Assembly (NCBI GenBank): GCA_013397455.1
Contig: VYZB01000214.1
Coordinates: 214,731 to 278,730, forward strand
Direction: 5' to 3'
Length of the DNA: 64,000 nt
DNA from: Crotophaga sulcirostris
Taxonomy: Eukaryota; Chordata; Aves; Cuculiformes; Crotophagidae
The position numbers and the translations under genes are program-made. Position 1 is the first letter of the stretch. Each line of letters starts with the position of its first letter. This document shows positions 25,927-39,234 of this stretch, one piece after another. The notes under the pieces were generated by a model. The model worked only from the letters and a program-made list of their open reading frames with translations. It ran no database searches and was not told the origin of the DNA.

Positions 25927-28804
25927 CTGAGCAGGGTTTCTGTTACTCCTAAATCACTGCTCCTCAAGGCTGCCTTTCTTGTTTGAAATGGACAAGATCT
26001 GGCCTTTGGAAGATAACAGAAATCCACACACGTTTAAAGAAAAGCAAGCAAATCTTTCCTAGAAGAAGCTAGTGTTAACAGCATGCCTGGAATCAAGCTG
26101 TAGGACAGCAGGATTTTGGATGGAAGCATCTCTATTCCACTGTGGCATTTTCAAAGGTGAGGCAGCATCACAGGGCACTGGGAGCACACTGCTCCTCTCT
26201 CCTTGGACCCATGGCAGCCTGGACACAAACAGCTACACCACACTGGCTGCCACTGCCAGCACAGACCAGCTTCCACTGCTGGATGTTGGCATTAGGATCC
26301 CAACCAGTTCCCACCCACATCAATGGATTCTGCTGTAGGCACAAAAGTGAGACTTGGGTGTTTTCAGAGTCCCCATTGCCTGATAAACAGAAAAAATCTG
26401 GGGGGAAAAATCCTAAATTGGTCAGGTTAATTACAAGACATAACACGTAAATCCATAAATAAAAAAGAGATGTCCAGACTCCTGAGGGATCCGAACCAGT
26501 GAATGTACCTGAGGTTACCCCTCCCAGCTCTTGCTGCAAGAGGGAATGTGAGAACAGGGATGCTGCCTCCGCAGGCAACCAAGCTCACTGACCACCAGTA
26601 CTGAGACTCGGAAGACAAAGCACTAGTTTGGTCAATGTGTATATTTTATTTTTTAAATTCCTACCCTTCCAGTTACTGGCAAATAAATGTCCCTTTCTCC
26701 TTAGGGTCTTTATTTCCAACCCATGGACGCGGAGCAGGGTAAGACAGGGCACTAACACAGACCTTTCCGCAGGGCAGTCCAGCGCGCTCCTGCCTGGTGA
26801 CCTCAGAGGCCACGGGGAGCCAGGCTCCCTGCCAGAGCAGGTAACTCACCCAGGTAAGAGCTGAGCCACCTTCTGCAGTGCCTGCCTCTCCCTCTGGACT
26901 GCAGAGGGAGACTACACTCCTGGGTACATTATCCCTAATTTAAGCACGGCAGCCAGCTAAAATACACGCAGATTAGGGAGGCCAAGTGAGGTGTAATCTC
27001 GGCCAAGGAGTCTAAGGTGGAGTAAGGATTAAACCTATGCTCTGTGATAGTGCTAATACCACAGGTTTAGGATACCAAGAACCATTTTCCCAAACCACAC
27101 AGCTTGGTTTTCATCAAGCTAAGGGCCACAGCATCATGGTAGCAATAGTTCCTGTGCTTCTCTCTCACCATATTCCTCCCTCAAACACCTTAAACTGTTA
27201 AGCAACAGAGTCCAAGGAGACAGGAATTTTTGTTTCACTCCTTACACATCAAACTGAAAAGCAATGAGCGGAATGATGTCTGGACCCAAGCAGCCTATTG
27301 AGAGATAAAAAAGGTAACACAAAGCACAAAAGATGGCTGAGAAGCACAGAGCAGTGGCCATCCCGCGCTGTCTCAGGACCTGGGGACCCGGGCGGAGGGT
27401 TTAGTGCCTGAGCCTGGACACTGCTCTGGGCTGAAGGCATTAACTCACACTTGCGTGCCTGCGACCAGATAAAGCTGAACTCGAAAACAAAAACCTCCAC
27501 GGAGGCCTCAGCATATTGTTGTTTTGGGGATAGTCCCGTGCATTTCATCCACAAGAATCAGGGTTTTTTTTCGTTTCACAATAACCTGGGTATTTCAAAT
27601 GTCTGCCAAAAAGTACTCAGAAACCCAGTGTTTAATCTGAGGACCAGTGGTTTATTTCTACCATCTAACGAACATTAATTTCCTGTTTTAGCAAATGTAA
27701 TTTATGCACTGGTGAGGCTGATATTTATCTTGATGCATATCCTCTTGGCTGGCTTAGTTTTTCATTTTCTTCAGTTCCTGCGTACGCTCTGCAGACTGCA
27801 GACCCAGCCTGGGCAAGCAGGAATTCTCCACACAGATTTGGAAGTTTCTAGGACATGAGAGGAAAACGCAAGAGCAGAGGACACAGGTCCAATTCCATTA
27901 GTAATCACTGCTTATAATAAAAACAAAGCTAAAGAGGATATTTGTAACACTCATCTGAAAGCAGGAATATGTTTTCCTTTGTGCTTCAGAACTTAGACAA
28001 AACTAATGCAAGTTACATTAAACAAACCCAGCCCTTGCCAGGATAAACAAACATTTGCAGTGTTGTTTGCTACATGCCTGTCATGAAATAAAGACACTGA
28101 CACGCATTTTAATACAGCCCTCCTACAAATTGTGAAAAAAATAATTGTGCACTGTGTATTGGTTGCTAGGTTACCTGAAGGGAAGAGAATATTTCTGCAG
28201 GCATGATGAACTAACAAGGTAAATAATTTGACTTAATCATTTTCAAATTTCACACTTAATTTTCAACAGCAGGTCTTATCAGAGCCCAGATCAACCTCAG
28301 ATCTAATGACAGTGAATTTTTAGAGCAAGGCAGACATGATCCTGTGAGCCAGACCTAGCCCACAGGGTAGATTTTAGATGACAAACTCTCCCTCAACCCT
28401 CAATACAATTGCAGTTTTACTAGAAAAAAATAACACTGATGTTTGTCCAGTTCTTATTAACAGCACAAGAATTTTCATTTCTTCTTAAACTCACTCACTC
28501 ACTGAGTGATGTCTTAGCAAATATTGTAACATTAACAGAAAAAACTAAGAGAACTCTCTTTACCCACGCAATCTGTCTGCCCAGTACTCCTGTCAGCACC
28601 ATTCTGGGAGGAGCAGCATTAATTCTGATTGAAGCGGATCAGGGATGGTCCAATTAATTCATAAATTCTGACATAAATGTCCAGCAGCAGGACAGAGCTC
28701 CGAGGTTCCCCAAAGCTCCCCAGACAGAGCAGCAGGGGCAGCCCTGCTCCCAGAGCTCCCACGGCGTGAAAAGCCTTAGGGAGAAGTTATTTCTGATGCC
28801 CTCA

Positions 28805-29352
28805 TCATGTGTGTGTAGTGCTCACACTTCTGGTGAGGCCACACCTCGAGTCCTGGGTTCAGTTTTGGACCCGTCACTACAAGAAAGACATTGAGGGGGT
28901 GGAGCGCGTCCAGAGAAGGGACTGGAGCTGGGGAACGGGCTGGAGAACAAGTCTTATGAGCAGCATCTGAGGGGAACTGAGGTTTTTTAGCCTGGAGAAA
29001 AGAAGGCTGAGGGGGAACCTCATTACTGTCTACAGCTGCCTGAAAGGAGGTTGTGGTGAGGTGGGTGTTGGTCTCTGATCCCAAGTGAGAGTGATGGAAT
29101 GAGAGGAAGTGGCCTCATGGTGCACCAGGTGAGGTTCAGATTGGACATCAGGAAAAATTTCTTCACTGCAAGGGTTCTCAGGCACTGGCAGAGGCTCCCA
29201 TGGAGGTGGTGGAGTGCCCATCCCTGGAGATGTTTAAAAGATAGGTGGACGAGGTGCTCAGGGATGGTTTAATAGTGGACAGGCATGGTTGGACTTGGTG
29301 ATCTCAAAGGTCTTTTCCAACCAAGTGATTCTATGATTCTATGATTCTATGA
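28805..29352 (+). mobile_element. CR1 LINE fragment, ATTCTATG-tailed subfamily
   Basis: About 550 bases with ORF2 remnants (the GGTGAGGCCACACCTCGAGT region, AGCCTGGAGAAAAGAAGGCT, CTGCCTGAAAGGAGGTTGTG) and a 3' UTR ending in at least three GATTCTAT units. It differs from the TACTGTGA-tailed copies in both tail and interior, so it represents another CR1 subfamily. The 5' edge is approximate. Confidence 0.85.
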
Positions 29353-32300
29353 TTTGTTCAAGGGAAAACAATGGATCAGATCACAAAATCAAATCTGTGC
29401 TGCTCCACAAAGTGGGGTCCTTTGTGCTGCTTTGTGGCAGTATTTGCAGGGCAGATGTGTCTGAAGGAAGGGGTAAAGGGCCCTGCATGCCCCTGTCCCT
29501 TTAGGCACCGCCCAGCTGAGCAGCAAGGAGACTCCTCCAAGGAGCCCTGAAGCTGAGGCGAGAATCTTCCCATTTTGCAAAATTTCCTGATGACAAACAA
29601 TACTTCTGCTGAAAGAGATTCTGGTTTTGGTTTTTTGTTTCCCTTCTCTTTCTTTGGTTTAAAGTATGTTTTGGCTATCACAGCTTTATTAGGTCAGATT
29701 ACACTCTCATTTAGGTGCCTACAAATCTGACCACAGAAATGCTTCACTGATTCATTACTGGACTGAGCAAGAGGCAAGTTAGGTTCTCTGTCAAAGTCTG
29801 CACTCAGTTCCTTGCCTGACCTTCTGAAAGTCATTTATCTGTATTATGAGACTGAGTTTACCTGATGAGGAACTCTGAAAATCAATGGACAAATTCATGG
29901 TGGGCTGCAAACGTAAGAGCAGTGGCAAAGGCAAAACAACATGAAAGCTTGAAGGTACAGTAACAGGACTTGCCGAGGCTAAAAGGTCTTAATTTGAAAT
30001 GTCCCAAGAAAAGTGACAAGCCATGAAATCTAGTGAAAACTGACAAGGAATGACTAGCAAATTAGAAAGTATCTTATACTCAGAAACACCATGAAACCAG
30101 AATAAATTTGAATATTTTTAGAAGATGCTGTGGTCACCCAAACTCTCTTTCTTTTAATGTTTTTGGGAGAAGTTCTTGAAGCAGCATGTAAGTATCAACT
30201 CTAAACTTTGCTATCTTGGTAGTATACAGGTCTGTGTATCTTCTGCTTTCTCAGACAGAATTCTGGCCAAAAATCCGATAGGATCGATTCAAGGGTAAAA
30301 GACTAGTGTAAGCCTTCAAAGGAAAGGGAACCCTCTCTGCTGCTCATTTCTTGTGCTTCCCTGAAGAACTGGAGGTTTCTTGTTACGTATCAACCTTTCT
30401 CATTCTTCTGTTCCAAAGTTTCATGCTGACAAGACTGAGTCAGGCCTTACATGGACCCAAGTGCTTGAACAGAAACATGGATCTGGAACTCTGGACTTCT
30501 TTCCCCTAACATGGAGCTATCTCATGCTAGTTAACAAGTCTTCCAAGCAGAATTCTGGAGACCTCATTCATCATGAGATCAAGTGTTGCCCTTAAAGTAT
30601 CCTTCTTTTAGACTGAAAGAATAAGATTACTTTCTTCTGCACTGGAAGATTTATCTCTTACCAGTTTACAGTCATCTTCTTTTTTTTCTCTTTTATCCAG
30701 AAAAGGATGGAGCATTTAAAGGAAGATAAAAAAAAAAAGTAAAATTAACTCGAATGCTTGATTTTCTTTGTATCTCTAGTTCTATTTCACTTCACAACTC
30801 CCTCACTTCACAGCACTATAACATTTCTGAATTGCCCTCTGTGGTATCCACTCCTTCACTGACCATTGCTCACTCATTCATTGCTTGTTGGATCAGCTGG
30901 GCACTTGCACAATCACGTCTTTGTTATGCTTTCAGACAGGCTGCAAGTCACAATATTGAAGCAGCACAAGGACTGTTTCCTCTGTTGGTATTCTTCTTCC
31001 CTGGAATTTTGGAAGGCAGCATCCTAAACACATGAAAATGCATATAAAGTAATTACGACAATGATTCAAACAATAGCTCTCATTTAACTGGCTACACAAT
31101 GTCTTTTCCCCTTTAATTGTCATAAGAGACTGAAATATCCAACAGTCTGAGGATTTTTTGCAAGTTGGTCAACTGAGAAACAAGAATTTGCTTCTTTGAA
31201 AAGGGCAGCAGAGCTCAGGTTCATTTAATAAATCAGCAGATGATGGCTGGTGGTACACACCAGTTAATTGGCCCAAACCAAACGGAATGTCATTTCCTAA
31301 CTAATAGGCACTGACAATAATGAAGAGCAACTGCAGGGATGGTGGGAAGATAAAGGAATGAACATACCAATGTTCTGCAACAGTATGAAATGTCAAAGTT
31401 CACGTTTACGTGCATAATAACCACAGGCGGTACATGGGGCTTTGGGTGGACAAATAATCTGAGAACTCAAGATGGGAACACTAAAAAATACAACTTTCTA
31501 CAGTTGGAGATTTTAAAACAAAATGAAACTTCTCATATGCCTATACAGACATATCAGTATGTAAATCCCTGCAGGATCGGCTGCTAGGCCAGTGCTGCCA
31601 ATGCAGTTGGACACCTATCTAACCTTGAACTCTGCCTCAATAAGCAGAGTATTGGACATGGAACAAGAAGCAATGTTAGCAACATGCTATTTTTAGTTTA
31701 TTTCACTGGAAGTCAAAATGAGGATCTTGGCTTCCCCGATGGTGAAATTAAATCTCTCTCTCTCTCAGTAGAAAAAAAGAAATACTTTATTTAGGAAGGG
31801 AAAATTTAGACAGAAGTTAAGTAGCTGGGTTGATTATGGAAAGAATAATAGTATTCAGCAGGGGACAAGTCAGGATTTTGTCACAGGGAGGGAGAGGCAG
31901 AGTCTTTTGTGCATGCTGGTTTATTGCAGGCCCTAATGGCGTCAGGATGATGTTACCAGGGAGCCCCTATACAATGAAATAATTTACTGTCATCTCTTAT
32001 ATCCTGCTAGCACAACAATGTAGTCCCCAAAGACCAACTCCTAAAGCAGTTTTGATAGCCAAATCCTATCTGTAGCACTATGTCACAGAAGGTGTCATAA
32101 CCTTACCTAAAAAAAACCCTACTTGACACAATTGTCAGTTTATTCACATAGAATTATTGTGAATTGGGAATGTCCTTTGAAAGGATTATTACACAGATCG
32201 ATTTTCTGAGGTGTGAGGGGCTCCAGACCTTCCCTTCCCTTCCCTCTCATGTGCCCCACTGATGGCAGCCCCAATAGTCCCTAATGCTGCTCGGGGCCAC

Positions 32301-32355
32301 AGCTTATTCTCAGCTCTCCTGGACCCAGGGAAAAGTCGCGGTGCTGTGCAGTCCC

Positions 32356-33174
32356 GAGAGATGGGCTGATTCTAATGGGATGAGGTTTAGTAATCCTAAT
32401 GTCGGGTGCTTCATTTTGGACACAACAACCCCATGCAAAGCTCTAGACTGGGGACAGAGTGGTTGGAGAATGGTCAGGCAGAAAGGGACCTGGGGGTGCT
32501 GGTTGACAGGAAGCTCAACATGAGCCAGCAGTGTGCCCAGGTGGCCAAGAAGGCCAATGGCATCCTGGCCTGCACCAGGAATAGTGTGGCCAGCAGGACC
32601 AGAGAAGTTATCGTCCCCCTGTACTCGGCACAGGTCAGGCCTCACCTTGAGTCCTGTGTGCAGTTCTGGGCCCCTCAGTTTGGGAAAGATGTCAAGACAC
32701 TGGAGTGTGTCCAGAGGAGAGCAACGAAGATGGGGAAGGGTTTGGAGCACAAGCCCTGTGAGGAGCGACTGAGGGAGCTGGGGCTGTTTAGCCTGGAGAA
32801 GAGGAGGCTCAGGGGAGACCTTATTGCTCTCTACAACTGCCTAAAAGGAGGTTGTAGTCAGGCAGGGGTTGGTCTCTTCTCTCAGGTGACCAGGGACAGA
32901 ACTAGAGGACATGGACTCAAGCTTCGTCAGGGAAGGTTTCAGGCTTGATGTTAGGAAAAAGTTCTTCCCTGAAAGGGTGATTGGCCATTGGAATGCACTG
33001 CCCAGGGAGGTGGTGGAGTCACCAACCCTGGAGGTGTTTAAGAGGAGATTGGCTGAGGCACTGAGTGCCATGGTTTAGATGCTGGGTTGGTGTTAGTGTT
33101 GGGTTACAGGTTGGACTCAATGATCTCAGAGGTCCTTTCCAACCTTGTGATACTGTGATACTGTGACACTGTGA
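32356..33174 (+). mobile_element. CR1 LINE, long 3' copy with frameshift
   Basis: The second-longest young copy. It carries the ORF2 C-terminal region with recognisable CR1 reverse-transcriptase C-terminal words ([40 protein letters not shown]). An extra C at about 32940 (GGTTTCAGGC against GGTTTAGGC in sister copies) breaks the frame before the last 40 or so codons. The tail is GATACTGTGATACTGTGACA. It is intergenic and cannot move on its own because it lacks the 5' part. Confidence 0.93.
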
Positions 33175-35744
33175 GCTTGGTGCTGTCATCACCTCCTACT
33201 CCCACAGCAGCCCATGCTGCCTTCAGTTGGGCTCAGTGGCCCAACACGAGGATGCTCCTCTCATGAATCTGGACCTGCTGGATGAGGCTGTGCCTCCACC
33301 CCTCCCACAGCACCAGAGCCACACGTGCACTACTGGATAAGACAGTAACAAGCCACCACCGACACCACTTGCACAGACTGTTGGCTTCTTTCCTCACGGA
33401 TGTGGGGGTCCCAGGTTAGCAGCGTATTTGTCAGGCTGTTCAGAGCCTTCCTGGTCTTAAGAGCTACATTCAGAAAAGAAAGTATCTAAAAATGAAGTAA
33501 CAGCTTTTCACTGAAAGACAACAGCTTCCTGTCTCTCTTCTGCTCACATCTGGTCAATTTTCCAACAAGAATTACACTTTTACTACTCTTCTACAACACA
33601 CAGCCGATACAGATGCAAAGGAGTAAGCTTCTCACAGTACTGGCCTTTGTATTATCAGCAGAATCATTAACGAAGCTGTAAAATCTGTTTTACTGAAGAT
33701 ACATGAACCTAACAGAACTCTGAATTTCATAACCCAGGATGAGTCTGATGTATTGGCATCTACAGGAAAATGGAAAAACTGTCTTTGTTTGAAAATTAAA
33801 CAAAACTGAAACAGAGTTAGTCACAATAAACTGTACTTTCAGACCCACTTTTCAGAGTTGATTAGTATTTTAAGAATTATATTAAAAGATACAATAGAAT
33901 TATGTAATAACATGTCTTTTACAGAGCAGTATAAAGACTTAAAGAACCTATTGAATTCTATTTTCAATTAAGATGTATTAAGTAAACATTGCTGTATTCT
34001 CTACAGCTATACAATTCTTGTAATCTTTTCTTCAGGGGCTTTTGGCTAATTCATAATTCAAAATTTTACTCACTTCCCTTCCTGTCTGTATGTCATATAA
34101 AGATGTGCATCCAGTACATTGTCTTGTGGGTCTCTGTGTATTATCCACATCCCAGTTCCTGTTATGTATACATTCCTTTGTAGGAATATGATTTATTCTT
34201 TAAGCACTTTCCCATCTTAGAATGTCAGATGCTTCCTGTACTTATATACAAAGAAGTTCAAGCTCCCAAAGGTACTGAAGTTCAACAGAATTCTGACTGT
34301 ATGGTATGAATTTACCAGTCAATCTTTGGAAAATGTACAATTCCACCTACTTTCCTCAGCTCTCCCGCATAACTTCATTTCGTGTTTAACACTTCAGCCA
34401 TCAAGCAGATCAAACAGAGATATGGCTTTGAAAAACAGAGAACCTAAACTGAACTCTCTAAAGGTTTATTCTTCTTTAAGTAGAAGCTTTGATTCTCAAG
34501 GGTTATCACTTGTGGCACACAGGAACTTGTCAAGATTAGGAAAACGGGATTTCAAGGCTAACTTTTATCTGGTTCCATTATCTGAATATTGCTATCTTTT
34601 GTAAACAAGATTTTCCCCTCCAAATAACTTACTTATAAAGCTTTTTGGAAAAGTAAGGAAAATACCATTATTACTTTAGTGGCTTTCAGACTGGCTTCTT
34701 AATAGCAAACCCAAACTGTATTTACCAAGGCGGTTAGTGCATAACCAGTTGCCTGTCACTGGATTCTCCAGTAGATTTCACCAACTATGAAATAAATATG
34801 TTTTTTTTAAATGCAGCATTATATAGAAACGTTCCTTTAAGATTGCCAAATAGAAGTCTGACTTTGCATAAGATTGCTCAATTATCAAAGCCCTAGGCAG
34901 AGAAAACCCTGCAGTGATCTTGATTAGCTCTGTGGAAGGACTGTGCCTCTCCCTTGCCACCATCTGCAGTTGTAGTGCCACAAAACCACAGCAAGCATAA
35001 AGGTATCCTCAACAGCCTGAACTAGAGCAGCAAAGAGAAAGACTCGGGCAGAACAGGGAACTTGCTTAAGATTGCAGTGTGGCCCAGCAGATTGATGAGA
35101 GGACACGAAACGAAAGCACACAGGGACTGGGATGACTGGTAGTGGTCAAGAAGAACGTATATTCAGAGGTGTGAATGGGTACTGAAATGAGTGGGATCTT
35201 TCAAGCTCACCTGTAAAGGTACCAAAGTCCAGTACTCCTGCAAACAGAATATTTGTAACATTTGCCAACTTGTAAAAACAACCACGGGCTCCTTCAGGTT
35301 GACTCATTTAACAAAAAGAAACAAGCAACAGCAACATCCTTTGTAACGGCAGCTACTGTTTCAAAGAAAGAAATGCATCACAACAGTTCCTCTACAGAGA
35401 GACAGCACTTTTCAGTGAGGTTACTCAAACTCAGAATGTCTAAATTATAAGAGGTTTTCTTCAGAGCAATTAGACCTGTAATCTCAGCAGAGAATTTGAA
35501 GTCTTGAGTACATAGGGAAATTGGCCCAAATAACTTAACTCCTGGGTACCAGTCCTCTCTAGGAATAGAGGCTCTGAAGGCCAAAGGAAGGTATTAGTGC
35601 CTCTTGTGCAACTCCCCTAGCAGGGTGTACACATGAAACTAATTGGAAACCAGTAATCAATTCTGGTATTGAAGCACAAAGCAGATAATCTCACTCACGC
35701 TACTTCAGTCATTTTCTTCTCATGTGGCTGGCTGAAATAAAATT

Positions 35745-36770
35745 GCTAAAATACTGTTTCCCTCATGCAGAAAAAGATCTAGGGGATATAATAGATCACA
35801 AGCTGATTAGGAGTCAACAGTGTCAAGGCATTGTGAAAAAGGCAAACACTGCACTAAGCTGTGCAAACAGGAGCATGGCTTGCAAGACACGGGAATTAAT
35901 CCTGCTCTGCCCAGCACTGGTACAGCCCCAGCGGGAACGCTCGGGCTGACGCTGGGTCTCATTCTCCAGTGGTGATGCAAAACACCCAGAGAGAGTCCAT
36001 AAAGGAGAGATGAGAATAAGCAGAGGTCTGAAGCACAGCCAGCAAGGAAGGACTGGATGAATCAGATGTGCATAATCTACACAAGAAAGCAGGATGGGGT
36101 TAGAGTAACAACAATTTACAAATACATAAATCATGGCTGTGGAGAGGAAGGGAAAGACTTGTTGTCTGTGGAATAAGGAATAACAGATTAGGATGGAGTT
36201 TGCAAGCCCTCTCCAGCAAAGAAAGGGTTAAGATAAGCATTAGCAAGCAAGCAGCTGAGAAGGCACACAGCTGCAAGGGATCAAACACCGGGAAGAGGCT
36301 ATCGGAGACCCCTAAGGAGGGGGCTGAGGGAGCCTCTCCGGGCAGAAACAGGCTTAAAGGATGTTGGGCTGTGTCCTTTACAAGGCATTCTAGCCTTATC
36401 TTTGGCAGGTTACTGGCTGCCTCATTTGTATTTACTCAGGGTGTTTGATTATGAAATGGGTATCTTTTTTGGGGCCTGAAAAAAAAAAAAAGCAAGAAAG
36501 GGGGCTAAGATTTTCTTTCTTTTCAAAAAACAGCCCAGCAGAACTTTTCACAACTGGTCTAAAATGTGGTCAAAGCGCTGAATCTATGCGGACAGGAGGA
36601 AGGAGGATAATTTTTGCCTAAGGTAAAATACTGAAACTCCTGCTACTAACAGGACTCAAACTGAGGAGCTGTACCTTAGAAGATGGAGGCTGGAGTGGAT
36701 CCTGTCTTAGGACAGCAGGACTGCTAGATGGGTTTCTGCAGTCCCATTCTGCCCTGTAGTTCTATAATGA
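35745..36770 (+). mobile_element. Ancient CR1-like LINE, heavily decayed
   Basis: Words such as AAAAAGATCTAGGGGATATA, ATCACAAGCTGATTAGGAGT and CAGTGTCAAGGCATTGTGAA correspond to the CR1-family ORF2 region that in young copies reads GACCTGGGGGTGCTGGTTGA followed by AAGCTCAACATGAGCCAGCA. Near 36690-36770 a decayed 3' end is seen (TGGATCCTGTCTTAGG, GCAGTCCCATTCTGCCCTGT, then AGTTCTATAATGAG). The piece between about 36180 and 36630 is not clearly CR1, so this could be one interrupted element or two. Borders are approximate. Confidence 0.55.
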
Positions 36771-38474
36771 GAATTATGGCACCCCTCTCTTCTTGGCACT
36801 CAACAGCGATATTTCATTAACAGCATTTTTGGAAGCTCAAAGAATTCTTCATATAAAAGTGGTTTCAAACCTGGCTCTAAGCTGGATATTTTACCTGCTT
36901 TGTTGAATGATCTTTTTCACCATGGTGCACTTGGGAAATACTTCAGTACTGAAGCTTGTACGTTCAGCAATGAATGTGTTAGAAGAAAACCCTGTACTCA
37001 CTTATTCTGTCTTCCCAATAAAGATACAACTATATTAAAGTCGCCCATGTGCTCCACACCACCAACAAACAGATTTGTTTGTAAGGACACATTCTTACCC
37101 CCTAGTTACAGTTTTGCCTTTTCAAAAAGAAACTAAACCCAAGCCTCAATAACCCTCGCGATACCTTACTCCAGCAGTACTTTTTTTAAACTCCTAGTGA
37201 AATCCTTTGAGATCTCTCCTCCTGGGTCAGTCGGTCTGGGCTGTCCATACTATAACCAGTCTGTGCCACTTTTGAAACAACTGAGCTGAATGTAAAGAAA
37301 GCAAACTAACTATCTAGATGTCTTTTTACCAAGATGACAAAATTTCTGTTTGATAGCTAAAACTTCCAGAATGAGGAAGTTTTAAGTTCAAAGTAATGAT
37401 CCTCCACGGATTGTCTTACCCGGAATAAAAAATAAAAAATAATAGTATGATGACAAGCATCTTTGTTTCTGTAATGCTTTTGGCTCTAAGAGGTGCTTTG
37501 TGTGCTGTTCCCCACCTCTCTGAAAAAATCTTTAAAGCAGAGCAATCAGAAGCACAACTTCGACCAAACTATTTTTGCCTGCTTCTGTCACGGAGAATGT
37601 CATTGCCAATGATAGCACTAGGAGACCCCTTTCCATTCCAACCCACTTGAAAGAGGAACAGGCCCGAAATGCTGGACTACATTTTGAAAACAATTTAGTT
37701 GCCCAAGAGCACAGAAATGCCTGCTAGGTTTTCAAAAGGCAGAGGTAATGGCTCTCACAGTGGAAGTTAGATCCCACTGAATAGTTTTTGCATGCTTGCG
37801 GGCCTTTGTCCAAAATCCTCCAAAATGAAAATCACATTTTAAGTAGGTGTTTGTATTTAATCACCATCTACGGCCAGCTACAAAATAGAACTCAGGAAAC
37901 ATTTCTGGTGGGTCTGATTGGTTCTCTGTTTTCCTTGGGGAAGGAAGCCTGGGGTTTGCTCTGCTTGGTAGCCTGCTGTGCATAATGAAGCACTGGGCCC
38001 TGACTGGGACTTTTGTTTGGTTCAGCGAGAGCAAAGCAATACTCTGCTGCACTTTCTGAGACGAAGCGAGGCGCGCCGGCAATGTGGAAGGGCCGGCAGT
38101 CCTCGTTGCCACAAAAAGAAACGATCATACTCAGAGAGATTAAAGGCAGGCTGTATGGAGAGAAGCCGTGCAGATAATTCGAAAGAGATTCCAAGGGTGA
38201 ATTACTGCTTGGCTGCCTCCTCCCTCAGCTCTCAGATCCGCGTGCCAACACACTTTTCCAGATAACTCTGCTCCTGGAATTGTCTCCCTGTTTAACGGGC
38301 TCTTCTGAGAGACAAGGGGTAACGTCAGGATTTTGTTCAACAAAGATGGCTTAAAAATTCTTAACAGGTTCTTGTACAGGGCCTGGTGCTGCGAACCGTC
38401 CTGTCCATGGGCACTGCCAGGGGAATGAGTGGTTGCTCAACCACTCCCTGCAGCAAGTGAGCCAGTGATGGGAG

Positions 38475-38540
38475 CACAGAATCACAGAACCGCTTGCTTG
38501 GAAAAAAAACCTTTGAGATCATCACCACCAACAACTATTT
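38475..38540 (-). mobile_element. CR1 LINE scrap, antisense 3' end
   Basis: CAGAATCACAGAACCGCTTG followed by AACCTTTGAGATCATCACCA resembles the reverse-complement end of an ATTCTATG-tailed CR1. About 65 bases, diverged. It lies just before the B3GNTL1 CpG island. Confidence 0.6.
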
Positions 38541-38696
38541 TCCTATTTTTTAAGGTTCTTAAAAAAAAAAAAAAGGCCCTGCCGGCGCTGGCTAGGTCAG
38601 AAAACGCGCCAGCTGGAGGGATATGAGTGAAAAACGCCACCACAGAACGGGCGCGAAAGGGCGGTCACCGCCGAGGCAGACCCGGCCCCGGCACCG

Positions 38697-39106
38697 NNNN
38701 NNNNNNNNNNNNNNNNNNNNNNNNNNNNNNNNNNNNNNNNNNNNNNNNNNNNNNNNNNNNNNNNNNNNNNNNNNNNNNNNNNNNNNNNNNNNNNNNNNNN
38801 NNNNNNNNNNNNNNNNNNNNNNNNNNNNNNNNNNNNNNNNNNNNNNNNNNNNNNNNNNNNNNNNNNNNNNNNNNNNNNNNNNNNNNNNNNNNNNNNNNNN
38901 NNNNNNNNNNNNNNNNNNNNNNNNNNNNNNNNNNNNNNNNNNNNNNNNNNNNNNNNNNNNNNNNNNNNNNNNNNNNNNNNNNNNNNNNNNNNNNNNNNNN
39001 NNNNNNNNNNNNNNNNNNNNNNNNNNNNNNNNNNNNNNNNNNNNNNNNNNNNNNNNNNNNNNNNNNNNNNNNNNNNNNNNNNNNNNNNNNNNNNNNNNNN
39101 NNNNNN
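38697..39106. other. Assembly gap of 410 N bases
   Basis: All bases are N. It interrupts the second CpG island and probably removes the B3GNTL1 transcription start and first exon. Predicted frames that cross it should be ignored. Confidence 0.99.
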
Positions 39107-39121
39107 GGGCGGGGGGCGGGT
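39107..39121 (+). promoter_or_regulatory. Tandem GC-box (Sp1-like) motif
   Basis: Directly after the gap the sequence reads GGGCGGGGGGCGGG, two overlapping GGGCGG-type boxes. Such boxes are common in CpG-island promoters, which fits the placement beside the presumed B3GNTL1 start. The match is to a short consensus, so it is only suggestive. Confidence 0.45.
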
Positions 39122-39234
39122 CCTTGGGGCCGAACAAGGCGAAGTGAGGCGGGCGCAGCCGCTGGGCCGGGGCGATCCGTGTTTCCAGCACAGGGTTGGG
39201 GCCCGTGCGGTCGCGAGCAGCCGTGCGGAGGAGC

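Larger units (their letters stand above)
22641..38576. other. Intergenic region between METRNL and B3GNTL1
   Basis: It holds CR1 copies at 23279, 24023, 25621, 28805, 32356, 35745 and 38475, and otherwise unique sequence. Stretches without any recognised feature include 25927-28804, 29353-32355, 33175-35744 and 36771-38474. No exon with family similarity was recognised. Distal regulatory elements for the divergent pair could lie here, but nothing in the sequence proves it. Confidence 0.7.
38577..39234 (+). promoter_or_regulatory. B3GNTL1: CpG island; probable B3GNTL1 promoter and exon 1 region
   Basis: GC-rich, CpG-rich sequence flanks the gap at 38697-39106. It sits about 4.8 kb upstream of the first visible B3GNTL1 exon in the correct orientation. 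The family N-terminus needs only about five codons before SIIVPVHN, so exon 1 is small in coding terms. No ATG followed closely by a phase-0 donor is visible in either flank, so exon 1 is inferred to lie in the gap. Confidence 0.65.

Noticed and set aside
36180..36420. Possible solo LTR in the intergenic region
   Set aside because: No matching terminal TG...CA ends, target duplications or polyadenylation context could be seen, and no second copy is in the window.
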